From assembly GCF_014196835.1 (NCBI RefSeq), contig NZ_JACIEK010000002.1, forward strand, positions 248,001-312,000: a DNA stretch of 64,000 bases, given 5' to 3'. Of the stretch, positions 48,076 through 57,600 are shown piece after piece. The notes under the pieces were generated by a model. The model was given only the letters and a program-made list of their open reading frames with translations. It had not been told where the DNA came from and did not search any database. The position numbers were made by a program, and so were the translations under genes. The DNA comes from Aureimonas pseudogalii (GTDB lineage: Bacteria > Pseudomonadota > Alphaproteobacteria > Rhizobiales > Rhizobiaceae). Every line of letters begins with the position of its first letter. The stretch's first letter is position 1.

Positions 48076-48651
48076 TCAGACCTTGGCGCGCAATGTCGAG
48101 GGGTCGATCCAGCCGATGTTCCCGTCCGGCCGGCGATAGACGATGTTCACCTCGTCGGTCATGCCGTTCTTGAACACCACCACCGGGCTGTCGCGCCGGT
48201 CGAGTTCCATCACGGCGTTGGCGACGCTCATCGTGCCCACGATCAGCGAGGTCTCGGCGATCACGGCGGGCGCGAAGTCCTCGGCGACCTCCTCGTCCTC
48301 GTCGGGAACCGAGGAGATCACGGTGTAGGCGACCTCGCGCGAGGTGTTGGCGGCGGCCTTGTGGTCCTTCAGCCGGCGCTTGTAGCGGCGAAGGCGCTTT
48401 TCGATCTTCTCCATCGCTTCGATGAAGCTGGACTCGGGATCGTGGGATTCACCGGCGGCCTGGAAATACACGCCGCTGTCGAGATGCAGCGTGCAGTCGG
48501 TGGCGTATCGCGACGCCTCTCGCGACACCACGACGGACCCGGTGAACTTGCCGTCGAAATACTTTCCGACCTGCTCGTCCAGGCGCTCCTCGATGCGGGT
48601 GCGAAAGGCCTCGCCGACGTCCATGTGTCGGCCCGTAACACGAAGTCCCAT
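48076..48651 (-). CDS. hpf: ribosome hibernation promoting factor, long form
   Basis: 191 residues from the ATG at 48651 (MGLRVTGRHMDVGEAFRTRI); the upstream in-frame extension is discarded. The N-terminal domain (1-100) is the S30AE ribosome-binding fold with basic segments EKIEKRLRRYKRRLKDHKAA. After an acidic linker (VPDEDEEVAEDF) the C-terminal dimerisation domain contains MELDRRDSPVVVFKNGMTDE and VYRRPDGNIGWIDP. The long form makes 100S ribosomes without RMF. Between rpoN and ptsN. Confidence 0.94.
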   Translation of the reverse strand: MGLRVTGRHMDVGEAFRTRIEERLDEQVGKYFDGKFTGSVVVSREASRYATDCTLHLDSGVYFQAAGESHDPESSFIEAMEKIEKRLRRYKRRLKDHKAAANTSREVAYTVISSVPDEDEEVAEDFAPAVIAETSLIVGTMSVANAVMELDRRDSPVVVFKNGMTDEVNIVYRRPDGNIGWIDPSTLRAKV

Positions 48652-48885
48652 GCGATTCTCCTTCCAATCAGCCGGCGACCGTCCTCCACGGGGAACGAGA
48701 TCGAAGACGGGCGCTCCCTCTTTCGAAGGCTTCCCGCCGCCTTTCGTTCCAGGCGCCGGCACGCCGGCCATTCGAGACCAATTCTGGAGCGGGCGATAGA
48801 GCGAACCGGGCGGGAGGCGACGAATTTCGCGCCGGTGCGCCGGTGGGAAGCCAAGCGGGCGGGCCGGGCGGGCACCCGGTTTCGC

Positions 48886-50433
48886 TCAGCCGGCGAGACG
48901 CCGAGCGTTCATCTCGCGGCGGCGCTGCACCGAGGAGGGCAGGCCGAGCGCCTCGCGATATTTGGCCACCGTGCGGCGCGCGAGGTCGATGCCCTCGCCC
49001 TTCAGGGCGGCGGCGATGTCGTCGTCGGAGAGCACGGCGCCGGGCCCTTCCGCACCGATCAGCCGGGCGATGCGCAGTTTCACGCTCTCGGCCGAATGGG
49101 CCTCGCCGCCATCGCTGGCGGCGATCGCCACGGTGAAGAAGAACTTCATCTCCACCGTGCCCCGGGGGGTCGCCATGAACTTGTTGGCGGTGACGCGGCT
49201 GACGGTGGATTCGTGCAGGCCGACGGCCTCCGCGACGTCCATCAGCGTCATCGGCTTGAGGCCGGACACGCCTTCGTGAAGGAAGCCGTCCTGGCGGCGC
49301 ACGATCTCGGTGGCGACCTTCAGGATGGTGCGGGCGCGCTGATCGAGCGAGCGCGCCAGCCAAGTGGCGTTCTGCTGGCAGCGGCTGACGAAGGCGCGCT
49401 CGTCGGCGGTGGGCTCGCCGGCCAGCACGGTCTGCACGTAGCGCTGGTCGACGAGGAGACGGGGAAAGGCGGCGGCGTTGAGGTCGACCTGCCAGCCCGC
49501 CCCGTTCGCCATCGCCCGCACCACGACGTCCGGCAGCACGGCCTCGGTCCGCCCGAGCCCGGCGCCGATCCCAAGGCCTGCGCCGGGGCGCGGATCGAGC
49601 GTGCGGATCTCGCGCAGGATGTCGAGAAGCCCGGCCTCGTCCTCGCCGGTGAGCCGGGCGAGCGCGGCGAAGTCGCGCCGGGCGAGCAGCGGCAGATGCG
49701 CCAGCACCGCGGCGATCACCGGATCGAACCGGCCGCGGCGGCGCAGCTGGATCGCAAGGCATTCGGCGAGGTCGCGCGCGAAGAGCCCGGCGGGCTCCGC
49801 CGCCGCCTGCAGCCGCGCCAGCATCGCCTCGGCGGCCGCGCGCGGCAGGGCGAGGCGCTCGGCGCGCTCCGCCCAGTCTGCCGGGCAGTAGCCGGCCTCG
49901 TCGAGATCGGCGAACACCCATTCGGCGATCCGCCGCTCGCGTGCGTCGGCGATGATGTCGGCGATCTCCGTTACGGCGTGAGCGGAGCGTGAGGCTGGCG
50001 CCTCGGCAAGGCCTTCCAGGCGATCGTCGAAGCCGCTTTCGCCGGCGCCTGCTCCCCCGCGCACCAGCTCGCGTGGTGCGGCCAGGAACGCCTCGCCGTC
50101 GTCGGGATGCGGCAGGGCACCGGAATGGGTGGCATCGGTGAAGGCTTGCGCGCCGCCGTCCTCGCCCGTCACCGCGCCGGGCGGCGCCTCCGCGGCCCAG
50201 ACCGGCGGCGCGTCGCCGTCCGTGCCGGTCGAAGCGTCGCCGAACGGCGCCTCGCCCGAAGGGTCGAGGCCGGGCGCGGCGAGCTCGATCAGCGGATTGG
50301 CCTCCGCCTCGCGTTCGAGGAAGGCCTGAAGCTCGACATGGTGGAACTGAAGCAGGCGGATCGACTGAAGCAGCTGCGGCGTCATCACCAGAGACTGGCT
50401 CTGGCGGACCTGGAGACCGACCGACAGGTTCAT
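48886..50433 (-). CDS. rpoN: RNA polymerase sigma-54 factor
   Basis: 515 residues from the ATG at 50433 (MNLSVGLQVRQSQSLVMTPQ), the canonical Gln-rich activator-interacting start; 37 upstream in-frame codons are rejected. An acidic, Ala/Pro-rich linker covers about residues 50-120. The core-binding and helix-turn-helix regions include VGLHESTVSRVTANKFMATP. The RpoN box is present as ARRTVAKYRE near the C-terminus. It directs -24/-12 promoters for nitrogen and related genes. A weak 8-bp hairpin (50692-50712) lies in the 290-bp gap behind lptB. Confidence 0.96.
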   Translation of the reverse strand: MNLSVGLQVRQSQSLVMTPQLLQSIRLLQFHHVELQAFLEREAEANPLIELAAPGLDPSGEAPFGDASTGTDGDAPPVWAAEAPPGAVTGEDGGAQAFTDATHSGALPHPDDGEAFLAAPRELVRGGAGAGESGFDDRLEGLAEAPASRSAHAVTEIADIIADARERRIAEWVFADLDEAGYCPADWAERAERLALPRAAAEAMLARLQAAAEPAGLFARDLAECLAIQLRRRGRFDPVIAAVLAHLPLLARRDFAALARLTGEDEAGLLDILREIRTLDPRPGAGLGIGAGLGRTEAVLPDVVVRAMANGAGWQVDLNAAAFPRLLVDQRYVQTVLAGEPTADERAFVSRCQQNATWLARSLDQRARTILKVATEIVRRQDGFLHEGVSGLKPMTLMDVAEAVGLHESTVSRVTANKFMATPRGTVEMKFFFTVAIAASDGGEAHSAESVKLRIARLIGAEGPGAVLSDDDIAAALKGEGIDLARRTVAKYREALGLPSSVQRRREMNARRLAG

Positions 50434-50723
50434 GATCCGTCCTGCCTCCCTCCGGGCGTGGTTGCGCCGGTAGGGACCGACGCGCCGGCAGTGCCGGCTC
50501 AGGCACAGGAGACTGGTCCCGAACTTGCTTGTCAAGCGAGGCATGACTCACGCGCGGGCACGCTGCGCGATCACGAAGCAGCAGCGGGCGCGAAAGGGGG
50601 GACCGCAACGCAAGCGGCGCGACCGGGAACCGATCCGGCGAACGGGTTCACCGCATCCACTCCAGGTCTCTGTTGGCCGCATCGTCCCGCATGAAAGCCG
50701 ACGTGGCTTTCACGCAAAAGGCT

Positions 50724-51629
50724 CTAGTAGGTGAACTGCTCGCCGAGATAAATGCGGCGCACGTCGGCGTCCTTCACGATGTCCTGCGGGCGGCCATGCG
50801 TCAGCACCGCGCCGGCATGCATGATGTAGGCGCGGTCGATGAGGCCGAGCGTCTCGCGCACGTTGTGGTCGGTGATGAGCACGCCGATGCCGCGCCGCGT
50901 GAGGTGGCGGACCAGCTCCTGGATGTCGGCGACGGCGATCGGATCGACACCGGCGAAGGGCTCGTCGAGCAGCATGAAGGTGGGACGCGAGGCGAGCGCG
51001 CGGGCGATTTCGCAGCGCCGCCGCTCGCCGCCCGAGAGCGCCGTGGAGGGCTGCTTGCGCAGATGCGCGATGCGGAACTCCTCGAGCAGCGCGGTGAGCT
51101 GGCGCTCGCGCTCGGGCTTGCTCGGCTCCACCATCTCGAGCACGGCGCGGATGTTGTCCTCCACCGAGAGACCGCGGAAGATCGAGGCCTCCTGCGGCAG
51201 GTAGCCGATGCCGAGCCGGGCGCGGCGATACATCGGCACGGCCGTGATGTCGTGGCCGTCGAGCTCGATGCGCCCGCCATCCACCGGCACGAGGCCGGTG
51301 ATCATGTAGAAGCAGGTCGTCTTGCCCGCGCCGTTCGGCCCGAGCAGGCCCACCGCCTCGCCGCGCCGCACCGCCACGTCGACGCTGTCGACGACGCGCC
51401 GGCCGCGATAGGTCTTGGTGATGCCGCGCGCCACCAGCGTGCCGGCGGACGGGTGGCTCTCGGCGGGCGTGCGCCCCGTCTCGATGCCGGGAAGGCCGGA
51501 GCGCGGGTCGAGGTCGCGGGCGTCCGGCGCTGCCGGATCGGACTCCCACCGGGCCTCCGGGCGCCCCTCTGCTGCGGGACGGGCGGCGGGAAACCCGTCG
51601 GCGGCGGTGATGTCGGAGGGTCGGGTCAA
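50724..51629 (-). CDS. lptB: LPS export ABC transporter ATP-binding protein
   Basis: 301 residues from a TTG at 51629 with GAGGA seven bases upstream. The first about 62 residues are a Pro/Asp-rich extension, a feature also seen in other Hyphomicrobiales. The ABC domain then has LLGPNGAGKTTCFYMITGL (Walker A), the Q loop in YLPQEASIFRGLSVEDN, ALSGGERRRCEIARAL (signature), FMLLDEPFAGVDP (Walker B) and ITDHNVRETL (H loop). It powers extraction of LPS with LptFG. Adjacent lptA and lptC confirm it. Confidence 0.96.
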   Translation of the reverse strand: MTRPSDITAADGFPAARPAAEGRPEARWESDPAAPDARDLDPRSGLPGIETGRTPAESHPSAGTLVARGITKTYRGRRVVDSVDVAVRRGEAVGLLGPNGAGKTTCFYMITGLVPVDGGRIELDGHDITAVPMYRRARLGIGYLPQEASIFRGLSVEDNIRAVLEMVEPSKPERERQLTALLEEFRIAHLRKQPSTALSGGERRRCEIARALASRPTFMLLDEPFAGVDPIAVADIQELVRHLTRRGIGVLITDHNVRETLGLIDRAYIMHAGAVLTHGRPQDIVKDADVRRIYLGEQFTY

Positions 51630-51852
51630 CGCGGCGTCCTCGAAGGGGAAGGATCCCGGCGCCCGGACGGGGCGGGATCACGCGGAAATGTCAGGCCCCG
51701 GGCGAGGCAGGCCGGTGTCAGGCCGCCCCTCAAATCGGACTCGCCCGAGATCGGGCCGTGCGGGATCGAACGGCGCCGCGACGGCGTCCGGCCCGCACGG
51801 CCGTTCGGGCCGGATCGGACATCGGATCCGGCGGCCCGCCCGGTCGGGAGGC

Positions 51853-52524
51853 TCAGGGCTGGCCGGCGCCCGGCGTCAGCAGCATGCGCACGCGCCCGCC
51901 CGCACCCCCGCCGCCCGAAGCGCCGCCGCAATCCTTGCTCTGCAGGCGGGCGACGCCGGTGTCCATCTTGATGCGCAGCACACAGCCCGTGGCGACGTTC
52001 TTGCCCTGGCTCAGCACCACGTCGCCCGAAAGCACCGCGACCTGCGTCGCCATGTCGAAATCGGCGCGGTTGGCGGTGGCCACCTGGTCGGCGGACTTGA
52101 TCGTCACCTTGCCGGTGGCCTCCAGGCGGCTGATGTCGCTGGAGCCGCCGGGCATGTTGCTGCCGGTGGAGGCGGGCTGGGCCGCTGGGGCGGCGCCGGC
52201 GGCCGGCGTCTCGGCCTTGCGCACGTAGTGCACGAGCAGCTTCTCGGCGTTCATCGAGGTCTGGCCCTGACGGACGCTGACGTCGCCCGAGAAGGTGGCG
52301 AGCGCCTGCGCGTCGTCGACGTCGAGCTGGTTCGATTCGATGGCGATCGGCTGGTCGCCCTGCACCTGCAGGCCGCCGAAGGAGGAGCCGAGGCCCGGGC
52401 TCTGCTGGGCGAGGGCGGGCGAGGCCAGCCCGGCAAGGCCGAGGCCGAGAGCGACGACGAGAGGGACGGCGCGGAGGGGAACGGCCAGAAAGGAAGCGGT
52501 AGGGGGCCGAAGGATCGCGATCAT
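51853..52524 (-). CDS. lptA: LPS transport periplasmic protein LptA
   Basis: 223 residues from the ATG at 52524, overlapping the lptC stop (ATGA). The signal peptide is AVPLVVALGLGLAGLASPALAQ. The OstA/LptA beta-jellyroll contains PIAIESNQLDVDDAQALATF followed by VRQGQTSMNAEKLLVHYV, DISRLEATGKVTIKSADQVA and ATQVAVLSGDVVLSQGKNVA. The C-terminus is Gly-rich. It bridges LPS from LptC to LptDE across the periplasm. Confidence 0.94.
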   Translation of the reverse strand: MIAILRPPTASFLAVPLRAVPLVVALGLGLAGLASPALAQQSPGLGSSFGGLQVQGDQPIAIESNQLDVDDAQALATFSGDVSVRQGQTSMNAEKLLVHYVRKAETPAAGAAPAAQPASTGSNMPGGSSDISRLEATGKVTIKSADQVATANRADFDMATQVAVLSGDVVLSQGKNVATGCVLRIKMDTGVARLQSKDCGGASGGGGAGGRVRMLLTPGAGQP

Positions 52525-53279
52525 GGGGAGGGCTCGCTGGAGAGGGGCTCGGCCCCGGTGGCTTGGGAAGGGGCAGGGGCAGGACTGGAATCGGCGGGGG
52601 CGTTCGGCAGCAGCGTCAGCTTCACCCGGTCGCGGAACGACACGGCCTTGCCGCCCTGCGAGACCACGACGTTGCCCGCTTCCAGCCGCTGGCTGGGCGT
52701 GGTGATGTCGACCGGGCCGGTACCCGTCATCCGGCCGTCGGCGAGCGACACGTCGGCGCTGGCGAGCGTCAGGCGGATGCCGCTGGAGGTCTCCACGGAG
52801 ATCTGGTCGAAGAGCCGCAGCGTGTTGGCCTGCGTCTCGTAGCGACCTTTCGTCGCTCTCAGCGTCGCCGTGGTGTTCTCGTCGATCGAGACGTTGGCGT
52901 TGACGCCTTCGAGATCGATGCCCGATCCGCCGAGCGCCTGGATGGCGCGGTCGGCGATCATCGAATAGGGCCGCTCGTTGCCGTCGATGCCGGACATGCG
53001 CGGGTCCTGCATCACCAGCCGCCCGTCGACGATGCTGGTGGAGGCGAAGGCGACGTCGGCCGGCAGCGTGCGCGCCAGCCAAGTGGCGAGGAGCGCGCCG
53101 GCGACGATGAGCGTGGCGAGCGTCGGCAGGCCGACCTTGAGCCAGCGCACGGTTCGGCTGTGCCGGTCGGCCCGCTGGAACTCGCGTTCGGAGCGCTGCG
53201 ACAGCGGCGCGTCGCCGACGCGGATCGTCTGCGTGTTGTCGCTGCGCGCGCGGTTCCTCTGGTCGTTGCTGCCGTCCAA
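52521..53279 (-). CDS. lptC: LPS export protein LptC
   Basis: 252 residues from a TTG at 53279. The N-terminal 43 residues are charged and cytoplasmic, followed by one transmembrane anchor (VGLPTLATLIVAGALLATWLA). The periplasmic jellyroll has RLVMQDPRMSGIDGNERPYSM, ATKGRYETQANTLRLFDQIS and GPVDITTPSQRLEAGNVVVS. The tail is Pro/Ser-rich. First gene of lptC-lptA-lptB; an A+T-rich patch at 53375-53402 in the divergent region towards sppA is the likely promoter site. Confidence 0.93.
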   Translation of the reverse strand: MDGSNDQRNRARSDNTQTIRVGDAPLSQRSEREFQRADRHSRTVRWLKVGLPTLATLIVAGALLATWLARTLPADVAFASTSIVDGRLVMQDPRMSGIDGNERPYSMIADRAIQALGGSGIDLEGVNANVSIDENTTATLRATKGRYETQANTLRLFDQISVETSSGIRLTLASADVSLADGRMTGTGPVDITTPSQRLEAGNVVVSQGGKAVSFRDRVKLTLLPNAPADSSPAPAPSQATGAEPLSSEPSP

Positions 53280-53508
53280 GTTTTGTCCTGTTTCCTCGAA
53301 TGGGTCGCGGCGCGAAAAGGGCGGCGGTCGTGCGGGGCGCGCTGCCTGTCGTCCCCCGCGACGCTCCCTTCTAGCGTATATGGGGTTTTTACATGGTTAA
53401 GCGACGGTTCGCCGGTCGTAGCCCCGCCTTGTGAAGCGATGGCGGCCATCGTATCGCTCCGGCCGCGGGCGAGGCAACGCCCCGCGAGGCGGGAACGGAA
53501 GCGACGAC

Positions 53509-54471
53509 ATGGACGCGCAGGGCATCATCGATCGTCGTCGGCTTCGCCGCAAGCTGGGGTTCTGGCGCCTTGCGGCCGTGCTCGCCCTCGGCCTCGCCGC
53601 CCTGGCTGCCGCCGCGGCCTCCGGCTGGCGGCCGGGTGCCGGGGGCGTCGGGGATCGCATCGCGCGCGTCGAGATCAGCGGCCTCATCACCGAGGACGAG
53701 GACATGCTCGACCTCCTCGAAGACCTGAAGGACGACCGGAGCGTGCGCGCCGTGATCGTCAAGGTCGATTCGCCCGGCGGCACCACCGTGGGCGGCGAGA
53801 CGCTGTTCCATGCCGTGCGCGCGCTCGCCGAGGTGAAGCCCGTGGCGGCCGAGGTCGGCACGCTCGCGGCCTCGGCCGGCTACATGGTGGCGATGGCGAG
53901 CGACCGGATCGTCGCGCATCATTCCTCGATCGTCGGCTCGATCGGCGTCATCTTCCAGTATGTCGACGCCTCCGTGCTGCTCGGGCGCATCGGCGTCGAC
54001 GTGAACGCCGTGAAGTCGGCGCCGCTGAAGGCCGAGCCTTCGCCCTTCGCGCCCGCCGCGCCCGGCGCGCGCGAGATGATCGGCCGCCTCGTCGACAATT
54101 CCTTCGCCTGGTTCGTGCGCCTCGTGGGCGAGCGCCGCGCCATGAGCGAGGCTGAGGTGCGCACGCTCGCCGACGGTTCGGTGTTCACGGGCGAGCAGGG
54201 CCTCGCCAACCGCCTCGTCGATGCGCTCGGCGGCGAGGCCGAGCTGCGCCGCTGGTTCGAGGAGGAGCGCGGCGTGCCGCGCGGCCTCGAGATCGTCGAG
54301 CGCGAGCCGAAGTCCGACGATGGGCGCTTCGGCTTCCTCACCGGCGCACGCGCCGCGCTTTACGAGATGGCCGGGCTCGACCCGAAGGCCGGGGATCTCG
54401 GGCAGGCGCTGTCGCGGGCCGCCGGTCACCTTGACGGGATGGTGTCGCTCTGGCAGCCTCCGGCCCGCTGA
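53509..54471 (+). CDS. sppA: signal peptide peptidase SppA
   Basis: 320 residues from the ATG at 53509 ([20 protein letters not shown]). A single membrane anchor (about 20-38) precedes the S49 protease domain. The nucleophile is Ser122 in [15 protein letters not shown] and the general base Lys174 in [14 protein letters not shown], the short bacterial SppA arrangement. [14 protein letters not shown] is the conserved ClpP-like oxyanion loop. It degrades cleaved signal peptides in the inner membrane. An earlier in-frame start at 53431 lacks family similarity. Confidence 0.95.
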   Translation: MDAQGIIDRRRLRRKLGFWRLAAVLALGLAALAAAAASGWRPGAGGVGDRIARVEISGLITEDEDMLDLLEDLKDDRSVRAVIVKVDSPGGTTVGGETLFHAVRALAEVKPVAAEVGTLAASAGYMVAMASDRIVAHHSSIVGSIGVIFQYVDASVLLGRIGVDVNAVKSAPLKAEPSPFAPAAPGAREMIGRLVDNSFAWFVRLVGERRAMSEAEVRTLADGSVFTGEQGLANRLVDALGGEAELRRWFEEERGVPRGLEIVEREPKSDDGRFGFLTGARAALYEMAGLDPKAGDLGQALSRAAGHLDGMVSLWQPPAR

Positions 54472-54578
54472 GTTGTATCCCGAGTGGTCTGCAACCTGTT
54501 GATTTATCGATAGGTTTGTCGCAAGGTCGAAGCCCGGCGCCGATCTGTCCCACGCCGCCGGAGGCTCGAGGAAACGCC

Positions 54579-54863
54579 GTGATCAAGTCCGAACTCGTCC
54601 AGATCATCGCCAGTCGCAACCCCCATCTCTACCAGCGCGACGTCGAGACGATCGTCAACGCGATCTTCGACGAGATCACGCAGGCTTTGTGCGATGGAAA
54701 CCGCGTCGAGCTGCGCGGCTTCGGCGCCTTCTCCATCAAGAACCGGCCGCCGCGCGCCGGGCGCAACCCGCGCACCGGCGAATCGGTGGCGGTGGAGGAG
54801 AAGTGGGTGCCCTTCTTCAAGACCGGCAAGGAACTGCGCGAGCGGCTGAACGAGGACGCCTGA
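54579..54863 (+). CDS. ihfB: integration host factor beta subunit
   Basis: 94 residues from a GTG at 54579 ([20 protein letters not shown]), with CGAGGAAACGCC before it. The DNA-bending arm is [26 protein letters not shown], with the Pro that intercalates DNA. The C-terminal [17 protein letters not shown] is typical of IHF-beta as opposed to HU. It pairs with IhfA, which is not in this window. Its position behind sppA is conserved in proteobacteria. A small dyad AACCT/AGGTT precedes it. Confidence 0.95.
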   Translation: MIKSELVQIIASRNPHLYQRDVETIVNAIFDEITQALCDGNRVELRGFGAFSIKNRPPRAGRNPRTGESVAVEEKWVPFFKTGKELRERLNEDA

Positions 54864-55210
54864 GCGCGGCCGACTGACGGCGGGTCGAGCGAGAATACCG
54901 GCCGTGGGGCGGCCCTGCTCGTACCCATCGGCCACGACACGGCGGGTGCCCATGGTTGCCCCCCGGTGGTTCGATCGCCGCCTCTGCCGGAAGGCCGGGC
55001 GTGACACCGGTTCTGTGGCCGACAGATCTGCCGCGATGTCGGCCCGGCTGGCTCCCGCACGCTCCGCTCGGCTCGTTGCCCGCTCGATCGACGTCCCCGC
55101 GATTGACGCCGCCCCCGATTGACGCCGAACGTTTGGCCGTTATGTCTCACCCGACGATCCGGCGCGGCTGGTTCGTGCGAACAGACCACGCTTGCGGGAA
55201 CCCAACGCCG
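54864..55210. other. 347-bp intergenic region between ihfB and lapA
   Basis: Short open frames exist here, but none has a plausible ribosome-binding site plus protein-like composition. I see no terminator, repeat or recognisable RNA. The lapA ATG lies at the right end. Confidence 0.5.
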
Positions 55211-55624
55211 ATGATCTCGAAGATCGTGTCCTTCATCGTCCTGGTGCCGCTGGCGATTCTGCTCGTGGTCTTCTGCGTCGCCAATCGCGAGGACATCAGC
55301 GTCTCGCTCGATCCCATCGGCACGTTGCCGCAGCTGGCCTTCCAGGCGCCGCTCTTCGTGCTGCTCATCGGATCGCTGATCGCTGGCCTGCTGCTCGGGG
55401 GCCTCGGCACCTGGATGACGCAGAGCCACTACCGCGCCAAGTCGGCCCGCCGCCGGCGCGAGGTCGAGAACCTGCGCCACGAGGTCGAACTCTCCAACGA
55501 GCGCCTGCGTCGCCTGCGCGAGGAGCGCGATCGCGAGGACGTGGCGAAGCAGGCGGCCTTGGCGAACGCGATGACGCCTGCCTCGACGTCTCGCGCGCTC
55601 ACCGGACCCGGCGTCGCCGCCTGA
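55211..55624 (+). CDS. lapA: LapA domain membrane protein (DUF1049)
   Basis: 137 residues from the ATG at 55211 (MISKIVSFIVLVPLAILLVV). Two transmembrane helices (about 4-22 and 42-66) flank a short loop with VANREDISVSLDPIG, the LapA signature. The C-terminal half is a charged helix (SARRRREVENLRHEVELSNE) likely to form a coiled coil. In enterobacteria LapA works with LapB in controlling LPS synthesis, but no LapB gene is visible here. Its downstream region carries palindromes at 55634-55720. Confidence 0.88.
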   Translation: MISKIVSFIVLVPLAILLVVFCVANREDISVSLDPIGTLPQLAFQAPLFVLLIGSLIAGLLLGGLGTWMTQSHYRAKSARRRREVENLRHEVELSNERLRRLREERDREDVAKQAALANAMTPASTSRALTGPGVAA

Positions 55625-55821
55625 GGCGAGACGCTGTCGCGCGACAGACGCGAAAGCATCGAGATATCAACGCAAGTCCCATGGACTACGGCAGCGAAGC
55701 GACGCCGTAGTGCCGATGGGCGATACCGGGGCAGTCGACTGGCCTGCGCCGTCGATCGGCTCGATCTGACGAGTTCAGGAATGCCGAGAGGGCGCTCCTC
55801 GCCGGGTGATTCGGCTTAGCG

Positions 55822-56286
55822 TCAGCCCACCGTCACCGCGTCATCGCCGGCCACGCAGCGTGCCGCGAAGCAATCGAAGAACTGCGTCGCCAGCTTCTTG
55901 GCGCTGGAATCCACCAGCCGTCCGCCGAGCTGGGCGATCTTGCCGCCGACCTGCGCCTTGACGACGTAGGTGAGCACGGTGTCCGTGCCGTCCTCCACGA
56001 GGCGCACGTCCGCGCCGCCCGAGGCGAATCCCGCGATGCCGCCCTTGCCCTCGCCGGTGATCGAATAGCTTTCGGGGGCGACGATGTTTTCGAGCCGCAC
56101 CTCGCCCGCGAAGGTCGCCTTCACCGGCCCGACCTTGGCCACCACGGTGGCCGCCATCCGGTTCTCGCCCGTGATCTCCAGCGACTGGCAGCCGGGAATG
56201 CAGGCCTTGAGCACCTCCGGGTCGTTGAGCAGCGTCCAGACCGTCTCGCGGGGGGCGGGGATGCGGTGTTCGCCTTGCAGATCCAT
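55822..56286 (-). CDS. CoxG-like SRPBCC protein (carbon monoxide dehydrogenase subunit G family)
   Basis: 154 residues from the ATG at 56286, preceded by GGGAGAG. The sequence MDLQGEHRIPAPRETVWTLL then ACIPGCQSLEITGENRMAA is the CoxG hallmark (PEVLKACIPGC), and ends with AQLGGRLVDSSAKKLATQFF. SRPBCC proteins bind hydrophobic ligands; CoxG helps recruit CO dehydrogenase to the membrane, but many paralogs occur without cox genes, as here. Specific role unknown. It is divergent from the methyltransferase gene at 56467. Confidence 0.9.
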   Translation of the reverse strand: MDLQGEHRIPAPRETVWTLLNDPEVLKACIPGCQSLEITGENRMAATVVAKVGPVKATFAGEVRLENIVAPESYSITGEGKGGIAGFASGGADVRLVEDGTDTVLTYVVKAQVGGKIAQLGGRLVDSSAKKLATQFFDCFAARCVAGDDAVTVG

Positions 56287-56466
56287 CGTCGGTCTCTCCC
56301 GGACTTCGCCGCCGGCTTCGAACGGCCGGCTGCCGGGAGATTGGCGCTGCAAGCCGCCTTTCACAAGCGCTTCCCGGCGCCATCCACGCCCCTCCCGCCG
56401 TTTCTTGGGCTCTAGGCGGCTCCCCCGGTTTGCGGCGGTCCCGCCCCTTGGGCTAAGAGCGGTGCG

Positions 56467-57600
56467 ATGACGAAGAACCGAAACGACAAGCGCGGCGCGG
56501 GCGCACCCCGGCGCGAGGGCCGACCGGGCGCCGCCGGCGCGCCCCGACGCCCGGAGACGGCCGAGCGAACTCGCCGCCCGGCACCGGCCGCTGCATTGGC
56601 TCCTGAGCCCGCGCCGCCGCGCCCGAGCGCCGAGGAGCGGGCGAGCGAGGGCCGCCGCGACCGACCGCCGGTCGTCTGGCCCGCCGGGCCGCGGCCCGAG
56701 TTTCGCGCGCCGCTGGTGCTCACCGTCGAGCCCACCGCCGACTACGCGCTTCTGGACTCCGGCGACGGCGAGAAGCTCGAGCGCTACGGGACGCTCACCA
56801 TCCGACGCCCCGAGAACCAGGCGATCTGGCCGCGCCGTGTCGGCGTCGACTGGGAGCGTGCCGACGCCGTCTTCACCGGCGACACCGACGAGGAAGGCAC
56901 CGGGCGCTGGCGCTTCTCCCGCACCGACATCGGCGAGACCTGGCCGATGCGTCAGGACGCGCTGCCCTATCTCGGCCGCTTCACCTCGTTCCGCCATGTC
57001 GGCGTGTTTCCCGAGCAGACCGTCCACTGGCGCTTCATGACCGACGCGATCGAGGCGGCGCGGGGCGCGGGCGCCGAGCCGGTGCGCGTCCTCAACCTCT
57101 TCGGCTACACCGGGCTCGCCTCGCTGCTCGCGGCGCGCGCCGGCGCGGAGGTGACGCATGTCGACGCCTCCAAGCGCGCCATCGCCTGGGCCCGCGAGAA
57201 CGCCGAGATCGCCGGTCTCGCGGAGCGGCCGATCCGCTGGATCTGCGAGGACGCCGTGCGCTACGCCGAGCGCGAGGCCAAGCGCGGCTCGCGCTACGAC
57301 GTCATCCTCCTCGATCCCCCGAAATTCGGGCGCGGGCCGAAGGGCGAGGTCTGGCAGATCTTCGAGGACCTGCCCTATCTCCTCTCGCTCATGCGCCGGC
57401 TTCTCTCGGAGCGCCCGCTGGCGCTCGTGCTGACCGCCTATTCCATTCGCTCGTCCTTCTATTCGCTCGCCGCCCTCATGGGCGAGCAGTGCCGGGGCCT
57501 CGGCGGGCGGGTCGAATCGGGCGAACTCGTGATCCGCGAGGCGGGCGAGGACGCCCGCCTTCTCTCCACCTCGCTCTTTTCCAGATGGGTGTCCGCTTGA
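56467..57600 (+). CDS. class I SAM-dependent RNA methyltransferase, RlmI-like
   Basis: 377 residues. The first about 70 are an Arg/Pro/Ala-rich low-complexity extension. The enzyme core includes VLNLFGYTGLASLLAARAGA (SAM motif I), THVDASKRAIAWARENAEI (motif II), YDVILLDPPKFGRGPKGEVW (motif IV DPPKFG) and LLTSLF-like ending LLSTSLFSRWVSA. DPPKFG and FGYTGLAS are typical of RlmI/RlmK-type 23S rRNA cytosine methyltransferases. The PUA domain of RlmI is not apparent. Substrate is inferred only. Its end overlaps the next methyltransferase gene by 16 bp. Confidence 0.87.
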   Translation: MTKNRNDKRGAGAPRREGRPGAAGAPRRPETAERTRRPAPAAALAPEPAPPRPSAEERASEGRRDRPPVVWPAGPRPEFRAPLVLTVEPTADYALLDSGDGEKLERYGTLTIRRPENQAIWPRRVGVDWERADAVFTGDTDEEGTGRWRFSRTDIGETWPMRQDALPYLGRFTSFRHVGVFPEQTVHWRFMTDAIEAARGAGAEPVRVLNLFGYTGLASLLAARAGAEVTHVDASKRAIAWARENAEIAGLAERPIRWICEDAVRYAEREAKRGSRYDVILLDPPKFGRGPKGEVWQIFEDLPYLLSLMRRLLSERPLALVLTAYSIRSSFYSLAALMGEQCRGLGGRVESGELVIREAGEDARLLSTSLFSRWVSA

